From: Nemertoderma westbladi
Lineage: Eukaryota > Xenacoelomorpha > Nemertodermatida > Nemertodermatidae
NCBI GenBank assembly: GCA_032718475.1
Contig: JAUCBJ010008154.1
Span: 1 to 64,000 of the forward strand
Length of the DNA stretch: 64,000 nucleotides
Reading direction: 5' to 3'
Shown: positions 54,627 through 64,000 of the stretch, piece by piece
How the letters are laid out: each line of letters opens with the position of its first letter
Numbering within the stretch: the stretch's first letter is position 1
Notes under the pieces: model-generated
Database searches by the model: none
Told to the model about the DNA's origin: nothing
The model's input: only the letters and a program-made list of their open reading frames with translations
Translations under genes and position numbers: made by a program

Positions 54627-56837
54627 TTACAACCAGGAATATTTGTGCTGTGCGGTTTAGGTAATATTTACGGTCCCCGAAAGTCCTGGTGTTACTAAAA
54701 CGAAGGTTCGTGATATAATTTTCTTTCCATGTATCTTCCCGACCGGTATGTTAGTTTTACCTTCATAAATATTCACTTAATTGACTTGGTATATAATAAC
54801 TTTACATTGGATACTACGAGAAGAACCGTATATTTTTGTATTATAAATTGCTTTCCACACCCTTGGTGCTTAGTTTTATTCATAAAATGATAATCGTTAT
54901 TATTGTCTGTTCGTGTTGTTATCTAGTCCCACATATCTCGCTCCAAAGGTCGTGGGTTCGACCCCGGCAAGGGGACCATGGAAGGTGTTTATGCCTTGCA
55001 GTTTCAAATGGTAGGTAAATGAGTTCAATGTTTCCTCTGGGGAGCAGGGTGATTTTTTTCAAAATATACACTGTGAAAAGTTTCTAAACAGTTAAAAATT
55101 TTTTAGAAAATCGTAATATTGTTTGGAAAACTAAATTAATTTACCCTATGAATTAGGTGTGAAAAGTAGGCCAGCTGTTATTAGTAATATTATTTTATCA
55201 TCATAATTATTAACCAATAACAGACTCTTCGAAAGGCATAAACAAAGAACTTAAACGGCTTTCTAAATAAATAAAAAAAACCCTCTTTTATTTCAATTGT
55301 TATTAACTTATTAGCTAGCCGTTTTCATTCACCCAGGCGCGTTGAGGTCCCCGGTAGGATAACCACCCGGTCGCATTTGTTCCCTTTCTAACTATGACCG
55401 GCTTACCCTCAACTAACTATACCTAATCAACCCCAGCCATTATTTTCAATAAGTTTGCTTGAAAAGCGCGATAAAGAGATATTATTTGATTTTTTTTATG
55501 TAATCCACCATTCTGATTCCAAAAACAGGTTATGAAGAAATATGAATAAGTCAAAAATAATTTTTTAATAATTAAATTTCAATATACAGTAATCCACAAT
55601 GAATTTTACGCTTTAATAATTCAACTTATTTGGATTTTGGATCAGTATTACAGGATCAGAATTAGATATTGGTGAATGAATAATAAACAAACAAAAATTA
55701 AATGGCTAATGTTAAATTCTGATTTATAGGTGTTCTTAATTCAATATCTGTAGCAAATTTATAATTTTAAATTTGTTATTTTCATTTTTTAGTTTTATAA
55801 ATGTTTCTAAAAAAGTTAAAAAAAATTAGAAATCGTTTTTTTTATTTATAAATTTCTCTAATTTAGAAACTGCTGGGGAGTATAGTCCGGGGGGGGGGGG
55901 GGGGGGTGTTGCACTGGAAATAAGTTGTCAGATTTTGTGCGCAATACGTAGCAAACTTTTAGTTTTACTTTATATTACTTATATTACAGCCAGTTACTGG
56001 GCTATCTATCCCTTCGCTACTCAGAGTTTGTCAATAGTTTACTTACGTGCAGCACATATAAGGAACGGATTCCTAGGGGACAATACTAAATAATTTTGAT
56101 ATTCATTTTCAATTGCATTGCGATGCTACAATCAATTGTTTTTAATTGAAATGAAAAAAAGTTTAAAAAATTTGCCGGTATATTATCAACTTAATTATCT
56201 AATTGATGGATTCTCAACATTTGGAGATATTTTAATATTCACCGAATAATACACGTCTGGGATATAAGGTGTAAGGGAATTGATATAAGGGAATTGTAAG
56301 TGTAGTTTATAAAATGTTTATTATTTATTTCAGTAAAGATGGATTGACCATTTTCAAACCGGCCAGGCCGGAGCCGTATTTGTAAAAAAAAATCCGGCCT
56401 AAATTCCGACCAAAACCGGAATTTTTTATATATCACCACTTTTTTTTCCTGAATCAGCTATGGTACCTGTATGCATGAACAGAGAAAATAAATGATTCAA
56501 TACAGCAATACCCGCACAGTCCACAAGATGGCGCACATCACTGCTATTGGCTACCAATATTTAACTAACATTTCCGAAACTATATTTTTGCACCATAACC
56601 TCGCCGATTTGATAATTTGAATTTGATATTTTGGATTGATTTGATATTGTTAAATGTTAAATATGAATATGAAATTAAATAAGTGCAAATTTAAAAATAG
56701 AACGAAGTATTAATAAATAGCTGTAGTTTTATACTCTCTTGAGTTAAATTGGATTTACTAGTGTTTCTAAATTGGCTGTCGAATATATAAACTGGTCATT
56801 CACTGTGGTAAGCTTAATCTCAATTTAAAACAATACC
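54627..56837. other. intergenic DNA, no gene seen
   Basis: AT-rich, with a poly-G tract at about 55891-55907. A CCGGCC-rich patch at about 56358-56425 (AACCGGCCAGGCCGGAGCC, AAAACCGGAATTTTTT) resembles 60560-60665 and may be an end of the same transposon family. Confidence 0.5.
54930..54985 (+). repeat. tRNA 3'-half-like / SINE-like sequence
   Basis: GGTCGTGGGTTCGACCCCGG holds a perfect B-box-like T-arm. No A-box or 5' half is recognisable. Probably a SINE remnant. Confidence 0.3.
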
Positions 56838-58416
56838 TGGGTCAATGCCAACCATATTGACCAATGTCCTGGACGTGATTTTTGAGGTTTGTCGAGTTTT
56901 TAAATTAACTTTGAGAATCAGTCATATTGAAAATTAGAAAGAGCGATAATTTCTGCATATGAAACCAGAAATTGCCCCAAAAATTTGTTGTATGTTATTT
57001 AGAGAAACTTTCCGAAATGCAAAAATTGGTAATTAATTTATGTTATGTACGTAACGTATAGAAAATTTATATAAACATTTTTTTTGTACTTTATGTCCAT
57101 AATCTTGAAAATTTGAAGTAACATTCGTGTAATGGTGGTATTGATGTATCCGGCAAGAGATATCAGATCGAAGTGGAAGGTTTTCTGGTGAGAAATAAAT
57201 TAAAAATTATGTCACGGATAAGAAATTTTTCTTCCAGTGACAACATAAAGTTTCACTTTGTAGGAAACTTTGCCGTGACTAAATATTTTTTTCCTGTTAA
57301 TAACAATGTGATACACAAAACTGTTGCATATGGTCAACTGAAAATTGTTATTTTATCAAAAAATTAATTTGAAAATGTAAATAGACAGTTTTTTTGATGT
57401 CATGTATGGGACATTGATATGGTATAGGAAGGAATTTACATGGAAACGATTATCATAATTTTTGACTTTTCTTTTTCAATTAAAATAAATCATAAAATTC
57501 TTCAAACAACTCCTCCACTAGGATTTCAATCCAGTTTATCGTCCTTCCCACTGCCAACTCCTGTTCCATTCCCAACTTACATCCCATTAATTAAATGTCA
57601 GTAATTATTTGTTTTGACTATGATTAACTTCTGCCCCCATCACAATGTCAAGTATAGGACAGGCCGTCACGTTATAGGACATGGCAGGTTTTTCAACCTG
57701 GCCACATAAATTTTGACGTAGCAGTCTCACTGATGATACAACCCACTACATGGCAAAACCATCAGAGAAATGGATGTGGTGATCTAAATCTGTATCAGTT
57801 TGCATTTTCTGATAGAAAACCTCCGTTACCTACGGGACACTGTTTTGGACCATTTTTGGCCACGCTCATGCAAATGATTCATATGCACTGATTAACCACC
57901 TAAAATTACCAATCTAACTGAAACACATAGAAGAATATGAGTGGGAGTGTCAACACATCGGGTTAATGGCCCATATTTGCGAATTTATATGCCATTCAAT
58001 TAATCATTTACCGAGTGTCACGTATGCGACAAAAAATCGGACCACGTAAATTTTTTTTGTATTTCTGATATCTCAAATTTACTACGAAGCTACGTTTATT
58101 TGTTCACAGGAATTATACAAAGTAAGGATATTAATCGTTTGGCACCTGAATTGTAATTTTAATGGCCAAAATAAGGCCGGAATCACAATCATAAAATTTG
58201 AAATTTGTCGCTTAATTGACGATTTTTTTTAAATTTAGTTTTAGCTTTTTCTATAACAAACTGTGGTTGGAGTGTATCACAGCAGGAGGGGACCGATCAT
58301 TGGTATTCGGCAATAAAATTATCAAAGCCATCCGACCATTTATTCTCAAATGATTTACATTTTCGTATATTTTTAGTCCCGTACGTGACTTGGTCAATAT
58401 GGTTGGCATTGGCCCA
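56838..58416. mobile_element. candidate TIR element, 1,579 bp
   Basis: The 27 bases at 56838-56864 (core AATGCCAACCATATTGACCA) are inverted at 58390-58416 with one mismatch, and a weaker match continues inward (ACGTGA / TCACGT). No transposase frame lies between, and no convincing target duplication was found. A non-autonomous DNA transposon is the simplest reading. Confidence 0.65.
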
Positions 58417-58965
58417 CCTAGAGTATATCTGCTGTGAAATGTGAAAAGCACGTGAGTCTCATTTTTCAAAAATTGACTTTTTCAGAAGACCGTATCTACT
58501 CTATTTCTCGAGATACTCAATGTAAAAAGGCCGTAAGTCACACCATATGTATAGTGTTACAAAGTTAAATGACCGTAAGTGCAACAATATAAAAGACTGC
58601 AACTACTTAATTTTAAGCAGAAAAACCGTAAGTCAACAAGACTTGCGATTTTTTGTCATTCCATAAATAATAAGAAACGCACATGCACATACGGTTTTAT
58701 TGGAATTTGTGTCTTTTTGACTTGCGGTTTTTTACTATTATTTGCAGAAAAGGCGCGAAATTCAACATTGAAATTTCACCAATTGACTTGCGGTGTTTTA
58801 TCATCATGTCTGTATGCTACGGAATTAGAGCAGAATTTAATGAGGATTTCAAATATGTCTTGGCGAGATCTGTATGTATGCATTTTCATTAATTACCTGA
58901 AGAAGTCCAGATGGTGAACCCACCCTACCCTATCTGTTTAGTATGACAATTCCTTCTGAAGTGCT
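58417..58965. other. no firm gene; GACTTGCGGTTTTT-type motifs
   Basis: The motifs ACCGTAAGTC and CTTGCGGTTTT or CTTGCGATTTT recur near 58530, 58625, 58645, 58720 and 58785, and again at 59915-60215. The frame 58579-58917 passes through them and has no known domain, so it is probably not a gene. Confidence 0.45.
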
Positions 58966-59890
58966 TTAAGGGGGGTAGCACCCCCAAATTGAACCTCACA
59001 TTTTTGTGTCTCTGGGCCCTAAAATTGGATGAAAATTATTTTTTTTGCTACTAAACATCGTCTGGATTGTGTAAGAATATCCAAACCAAATATTTTTAAA
59101 ATTGGCCCCAAAATGGCTCCTTCATGGCCAAAAGTGCCTTTTTGCGCCAAGGGCTCTTTATCCACTAATATTTATTGAAATTAATCGAAATTTGGAATAT
59201 AAGTTCAGAAGAACCCTGCATCCAATCCCTTTGAACAAATTTTGCCTCAAATGTTCTGGAGCCTTTTTAGAACAAAAAGGCCCCAAAAAAGGGCTTTTGT
59301 GGACCTTTTTGATATAAAAAGGCTCCAGGGTGTTTCCAACCAAATTTGTTCTGAAGAAGTATGTAGAAAGGTATTCTAAACAAGTGTACCAAATTTCAAT
59401 TAAATTTAGTTAAAATTGACGGATAAATTAGCCTTTTTCATGAAAAAACGTCGTTCTGAAGTATAGGTGTTCAACGTTTGAGGAACAATTCAAACCTTCC
59501 CGCTATTTTAGATAATACCATTTTTCTTTGTTCAATAATAACTTTGTCAAAACTGAATGAAATTCAACGAAATTTTTCCTGCCTACTAAACAGATACAGT
59601 CTAGTAAAACAACGTTTTAGAAATTTTATTCATACAGTATCTGTACTGTGAGAGCCTTTTTTATGAAAAGGGCCCCGTACAATTGTAAAATATAGTGCTG
59701 CTCGAAGGCTTGTCAAAAATCAGACTAGCTCTTACGTTTTGGGTAATAACTTGAGTTTGAGAAAAGATATGAGAAACTGTTTGCAGATTTGAAATCTCCA
59801 TTAAATTCGGCTCATGATAAAATAAAAAAGTTTTTTGTCCATTTCCAAAGTAGGAGGGTGCTACCCCCCCCCCCCCCCCCCCCCCCTTAA
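58966..59890. mobile_element. TTAA-flanked TIR element (MITE-like), 917 bp between TTAA sites
   Basis: TTAA (58966-58969) is followed by GGGGGGTAGCACCC. The right end has GGGTGCTACCCCCC extended to a long C run and then TTAA (59887-59890). The terminal repeats are 14 bp. TTAA duplication is the habit of piggyBac and Kolobok elements, but no transposase is present to decide. The right-end poly-C is expanded relative to the left. Confidence 0.8.
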
Positions 59891-59907
59891 TGAGTGCACT
59901 AAATTTA

Positions 59908-59958
59908 CACAATGCAAAAACACCGCAACTGACAGACTTGCGGTGTTTTGTCATTGTG
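59908..59958. repeat. 21-bp stem hairpin (CACCGCAA / TTGCGGTG)
   Basis: CACAATGCAAAAACACCGCA (starting 59908) pairs with a near-perfect reverse complement ending at 59958, with one offset base and a 9-base loop. A third copy of AATGCAAAAACACCG follows at about 60004. Confidence 0.8.
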
Positions 59959-60995
59959 ACATTTGTTTTTGCATTGTATCGAATGTATTTACATACAGAT
60001 TGTACAATGCAAAAACACCGTAAGTACAAAAAATAATCCTGAAGTCAAAATATTAATGGAAAGCGAAAAATAATCACGTATAAAAATTTCCCACCCCAAA
60101 TTTCGTAGGGTTATAAAAATTAGTAATTTACGGACATTTCAAACCAACAATCTGAAGGAAACCCGTAATTTGAGTTTTACTCGAAATTACTTTTCGTGAC
60201 TTGCGGTTGTTTCCCATTGCACGGCGGATATGGGCGGCATACAGTACGTGTACTAATATATATTAAGTGTTAGTGAGCAGTGAGGCGAGGCTGAGCCCAA
60301 CGAATTACTAATATTATTGGCAAAAAGGGCTCTGTCAGCTCAGCATGTAGATATAGTCATAAATTTAAAGTTCTCCTTTAGACTTTATCAATAATTCATA
60401 ATTATTAATGAATATGATACAAACTATGAAAACATTGTCATTGTATTCCATTGTTTTTGCTTACGTTTCAATTTGTTTGAATTTAAAAGAAAATTTATTT
60501 TGATGTTTTTTTTTTTTGAAAATTTACATTAATTGTAAATTTTTTCAACAATTCGTTGAAATGGAAATCCGGCCAAAATTGAAATCCGGCCGGAACCGGA
60601 ATCGGAATTTTTTCTCAAAATCCGGCCGGAATTCCGGCCGGAGTTCCGGCCCGGCGGGTTATCCGGCACACCCCTAATTATTTGTATGTATTTCATTTCG
60701 CGCTACCAAATCGCCAGGGCGACATATTTTCCAACTTTATTTCGTAGTGCGACATTATTTCTCAGTACAATACAGTATGTCACTAAACTATACATCCATT
60801 TAGTATGTGCTGTGTTGGGCCTTAGGCCAAGTAGATACGATAAACAATAAATAATATTCTGATACCGACATCTATATTAATTTGTGAATCCAATCATATA
60901 CATAGTTATATACCAACAGTCCAACATAAGTAGTCTGCCACTAGCTACCTATGATCCTAGTCCCGTCACCAACTGTATCTACTGTATATCACACC
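59959..60995. other. no gene seen; CCGGCC-rich hAT-like end at about 60560-60680
   Basis: The reverse complement of the stretch ending at about 60679 begins TAGGGGTGTGCCGGATAACC and continues through many GGCCGGAATTCCGG repeats. Termini of the GGGGTGTGCC kind are frequent in hAT elements. The partner end may be the patch at 56358, but this is not proven. Confidence 0.5.
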
Positions 60996-61292
60996 AGTAT
61001 GTACTGTATGTCACTTCACTACACTATACAGCCATTTAGTCTGCACAGTATGTCACTACACTATACAGTACATCCATTTAGTATGTACAGTACAGTATGT
61101 CACTACACTATACATCCATTTAGTATGTGTACAGTATGTCACTATACTATACATCCATTTAGTATGTACAGTATGTCACTACACTATACATCCATTTAGT
61201 ATGTAGAGTATGTCACTATATATATACTATACTAGTATATGTCACTACACTATACATCCATTTAGTATGTACAGTATGTCACTACACTATAC
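60996..61292. repeat. tandem array, about 37-bp unit, about 7 copies
   Basis: CAGTATGTCACTACACTATA followed by CATCCATTTAGTATGTA recurs with small length changes. An isolated copy lies at about 60773. The frame 60951-61199 through it is a periodicity artefact. Confidence 0.85.
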
Positions 61293-61735
61293 TATACTAT
61301 ACTATACTAGAACAAATCTTTCTCAGATAGACGGTTTTGATTACAAATTCAATGTTCAATAAATGTTCTAGATATATTTCAAAACACAGTTAACCGGTCA
61401 TTTAGTCTGAACAATTCATTTGCAATTGTCGCGGCCAGCTACCATTTACCGGTAGTTAATTCATAAATCAACAATTCAGGCATTAACAAACTACACAAAG
61501 CGTTATGATAACATATTGTAAAGTTTCAGTTTAGGTAAACAACCATGAGAGTTTAGGTAACAAGAGTTTACCAGTAGGATGTGTTACTGTACCATACCGT
61601 TTTTGTCATCTATAAGCAATTCATCGATCAAAGAATCAGAACAACAGTTTTTTTAAACACTTTCTTCACTCTTGGTAGCAAGCCAGTTTGTTTATTTTAT
61701 ATAAAGCATAGCACTGATATTCGTGTAAGTAAACA
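61293..61735. other. 5' flank of the right-edge ORF, no feature fixed
   Basis: No promoter element could be fixed. An in-frame TAA at 61730-61732 closes the frame two codons before the ATG, so the protein starts at 61736 or in an unseen upstream exon joined elsewhere. Confidence 0.4.
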
Positions 61736-64000
61736 ATGTCTGCCACACGCAAACAATATCCTCTACGGAGGAAGGCTATACCCCCTAATGATTCCAATGC
61801 TTCTGGTAAATCAACACCGACCCATAGCGTTATTTCTGCACCGACCCCAAACGATGTTGGTATTTCTGCACCGACCCCAAACGATGTTGGTATTTCTGCA
61901 CCGACCCCAAACGATGTTGGTATTTCTGCACCGACCCCAAACGTTGTTGGTATTTCTGCACCGACCCCAAACGTTGTCAATATTTCTGCACCGACCCCAA
62001 ACGTTGTCAATATTTCTGCACCGACCCCAAACGATGTTGGTATTTCTGCACCGACCCCAAACGTTGTTGGTATTTCTGCACCGACCCTAAACGTTGTCAA
62101 TATTTCTGCACCGACCCCAAACGATGTTGGTATTTCTGCACCGACCCCAAACGATGTTGGTATTTCTGCACCGACCCCAAACGATGTTGGTATTTCTGCA
62201 CCGACCCCAAACGATGTTGGTATTTCTGCACCGACCCCAAACGTTGTTGGTATTTCTGCACCGACCCCAAACGTTGTCAATATTTCTGCACCGACCCCAA
62301 ACGTTGTCAATATTTCTGCACCGACCCCAAACGATGTTGGTATTTCTGCACCGACCCCAAACGTTGTTGGTATTTCTGCACCGACCCCAAACGTTGTCAA
62401 TATTTCTGCACCGACCCCAAACGTTGTCAATATTTCTGCACCGACCCCAAACGATGTTGGTATTTCTGCACCGACCCCAAACGATGTTGGTATTTCTGCA
62501 CCGACCCCAAACGATGTTGGTATTTCTGCACCGACCCCAAACGATGTTGGTATTTCTGCACCGACCCCAAATGATGTTGGTATTTCTGCACCGACCCCAA
62601 ACGATGTTGGTATTTCTGCACCAGCCGCTCATGATGTTCTAACCAATGATCTAAGTTTGCATGATTACCAAGCTCCAACGATGATGGATATTGGTGAAAA
62701 TGACAACGCTGCATTCGAGACAATTAATTTTAACGATTTTTCCTTCAGCACAGATGTTCAAAGAAGCTACAATACAATTTCGTATAATGAGGACGAGCTT
62801 TTGAATTTTTTTAACAACTTACTTGAACCAGTTACGCCGATAGTTGTGGAAGAAGTATGCGAAATTGAAGTACAACCAGTAGAACCCATGGAACAACAAT
62901 CAATGGATGAATTAGAAGTTTGTGAAAATTTAACCAATATAAGCTGTGGCCCAAAGGGACGCCACAGAGCTTTAAAAAAAAATCCAAAATATTCCCGTAA
63001 TCCCACTCTCGATCTGAAAAATATAAAAAGCAAACAAAAACACGCATTTATTTTTTGGAACTGCTCTCAGACATGTCACCGTGATTGCATCAAAATCAAT
63101 TTTAATGAAAGAAAAAATATATACGAAAACTTTTGGAAATTATCGTACGTTGATCGTCGGAAATGGATAGCCCATTGCGTCAAAGTAGAAGCAGTGAAAC
63201 ATAAAAGGAATGATGGACCAAGGAAACGAAAAGAATCACGATACTTCTTTTTGCCGATTACAACTGAAACAGGGGAAGGAAATTATATTCCAGTATGTCG
63301 CTCCACATTTCTTAACACATTGGGGTACCGTAATGGCTCAGTTATTGACGAAATGTGCAGATCATTAAAGTCAAAACCGCTAAATAGTGGGTCAATAATC
63401 CAGACTGAAAAGCGTGGTGGGATGAGGAAGACGCGCTGTTTACCCAAAGCCACAAAAAAGTGTATAAGAGAGCACATCAATAGCTATCATCCATCTGTTT
63501 CACACTACAGGCGTAAACACGCCCCTCATACAAAGTACTTGCCAAGGACCTTATCTTCATCTTACATGCACAGGGATTATACAATTAAGTTTCCTCAGCA
63601 TCCCTGCTCATATACAGTTTACAACGATGTTGTTCACAAAGAATTTAATATAAGTTTTTGCGAACCTAAATCAGACGAGTGTGCCGAATGTCTTTTTTAC
63701 GAACTTAACGATTCACCCACAAATACAGAATTATATTCAACTCATAGAAGTAAGGCAGCCGCCTCTAAACAAGAATATGATAAAGATCAATCACTATGCT
63801 CCACGTACTATGCAGTATTCGCAATGGACATGCAAAAATGCCTATATTTGCCGTATATGCCTTCAATTAAGGATGCCTTTTTTATAAGTAAATTAGTGGT
63901 TTTTAACGAAACGTTTGCCAGAATGAATAAAGGTGTGGGACGTGCTGAAGCGATTGAAAGAGGTGTGGTTGGAGGGGGACATACAGATGAGAGTGGGAGT
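61736..64000 (+). CDS. large ORF: decapeptide-repeat N-terminus plus transposon-derived family domain (runs off window)
   Basis: Starting MSATRKQYPLRRKAIPP, the frame stays open for 755 codons to the window edge. Residues about 33-302 are ten-residue repeats. An acidic linker follows (about 303-400), then a basic KGRHRALKKNPKYSRN stretch. The rest follows the block order of a widespread family of uncharacterised, transposon-derived animal proteins: CSQTCHRDC...YENFWKLSYVDRRKWI, a basic KRKESRYFFLP, VCRSTFLNTLGYRNG, CIREHINSYHPSVSHYRRKH, YTVYNDVVHKEFNISFCEPK-SDECAEC, and YYAVFAMDMQKCLYLP, whose Asp could start a DDE-type catalytic fold (inference). It may be a transposase ORF or a domesticated gene. 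The C-terminus lies beyond 64000. Confidence 0.8.
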   Translation, partial: MSATRKQYPLRRKAIPPNDSNASGKSTPTHSVISAPTPNDVGISAPTPNDVGISAPTPNDVGISAPTPNVVGISAPTPNVVNISAPTPNVVNISAPTPNDVGISAPTPNVVGISAPTLNVVNISAPTPNDVGISAPTPNDVGISAPTPNDVGISAPTPNDVGISAPTPNVVGISAPTPNVVNISAPTPNVVNISAPTPNDVGISAPTPNVVGISAPTPNVVNISAPTPNVVNISAPTPNDVGISAPTPNDVGISAPTPNDVGISAPTPNDVGISAPTPNDVGISAPTPNDVGISAPAAHDVLTNDLSLHDYQAPTMMDIGENDNAAFETINFNDFSFSTDVQRSYNTISYNEDELLNFFNNLLEPVTPIVVEEVCEIEVQPVEPMEQQSMDELEVCENLTNISCGPKGRHRALKKNPKYSRNPTLDLKNIKSKQKHAFIFWNCSQTCHRDCIKINFNERKNIYENFWKLSYVDRRKWIAHCVKVEAVKHKRNDGPRKRKESRYFFLPITTETGEGNYIPVCRSTFLNTLGYRNGSVIDEMCRSLKSKPLNSGSIIQTEKRGGMRKTRCLPKATKKCIREHINSYHPSVSHYRRKHAPHTKYLPRTLSSSYMHRDYTIKFPQHPCSYTVYNDVVHKEFNISFCEPKSDECAECLFYELNDSPTNTELYSTHRSKAAASKQEYDKDQSLCSTYYAVFAMDMQKCLYLPYMPSIKDAFFISKLVVFNETFARMNKGVGRAEAIERGVVGGGHTDESGS
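61832..62641 (+). repeat. 30-bp coding minisatellite, 26 units plus one degenerate
   Basis: Units of exactly 30 bases encode ISAPTPN(D/V)V(G/N) with no length change from 61832 to 62611, and a degenerate unit (ISAPAAHDVL) at 62612-62641. GATGTTGGT, GTTGTTGGT and GTTGTCAAT endings occur in patterned blocks: the order repeats between about 61922-62041 and 62222-62341. The competing plus and minus frames (for example LFLHRPQT) are mirrors of the period. Confidence 0.97.

Noticed and set aside
58579-58917. 112-codon plus-strand frame with a hydrophobic stretch
   Set aside because: It runs through dispersed CTTGCGGT motifs, an overlapping frame of similar quality exists, and no family pattern is seen.
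61581-62642. Other long frames through the 30-bp array (repeated FLHRPQT on the plus strand, and two minus-strand frames)
   Set aside because: A 30-bp period keeps all frames open once one lacks stops. Only the frame starting at 61736 continues into non-repetitive coding sequence for another 450 codons.

Overview
This is eukaryotic nuclear DNA from an animal, almost certainly a marine invertebrate. Coding sequence is split by GT-AG introns, base composition is AT-rich, and dispersed retroelements, DNA transposons, tandem arrays and long poly-C/poly-G tracts fill most of the window. The frequent TAGGCCTA-type motifs and the mix of LINE, Penelope-like and hAT elements resemble echinoderm or hemichordate genomes, but that placement is an impression and not a proof. 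Nothing looks bacterial or viral, and there is no operon logic.

Four protein-coding loci can be supported. (1) 15190-39404, + strand: a complete seven-coding-exon testin (TES) gene (N-terminal Cys-rich segment, PET domain, three LIM domains; 422 residues). (2) 47344-42882, - strand: five exons of a C2H2 zinc-finger gene (930 residues visible, 5' end not found). (3) 53562-54626, + strand: an intronless RNA polymerase III subunit RPC4 (POLR3D). (4) 61736 to the window end, + strand: an open 755-codon frame with 26 perfect-length decapeptide repeats, followed by a domain found in a widespread family of transposon-derived animal proteins.

Layout: 1-2600 holds tandem and duplicated non-coding DNA. 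2600-4670 holds the tail of one LINE and a Penelope-like element with a GIY-YIG domain. 5700-9500 holds direct and inverted duplications. 9700-13400 is a nearly complete single-ORF LINE killed by two stops. 15190-39404 is TES, with intron 1 (5.8 kb) carrying a 35-bp array, a 15-bp array and a 2,414-bp hAT-like element with an 8-bp target duplication inside an older LINE fragment, and intron 5 (14.7 kb) being about 98% one 64-bp satellite with higher-order structure. 39405-42880 is AT-rich intergenic DNA with one weak orphan exon. 42882-47344 is the zinc-finger gene. 47562-51366 is two LINE copies fused head to head. 51367-53500 is MITE debris. 53562-54626 is RPC4. 54627-61730 is intergenic with two terminal-inverted-repeat elements. 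The end of the window is the repeat-rich ORF.

The genes have no visible functional link. The main biological interest is structural: a large higher-order satellite housed within a conserved LIM-domain gene and ending about 17 bases from a splice acceptor, a related short array in another intron of the same gene, and the large ORF at the right edge.
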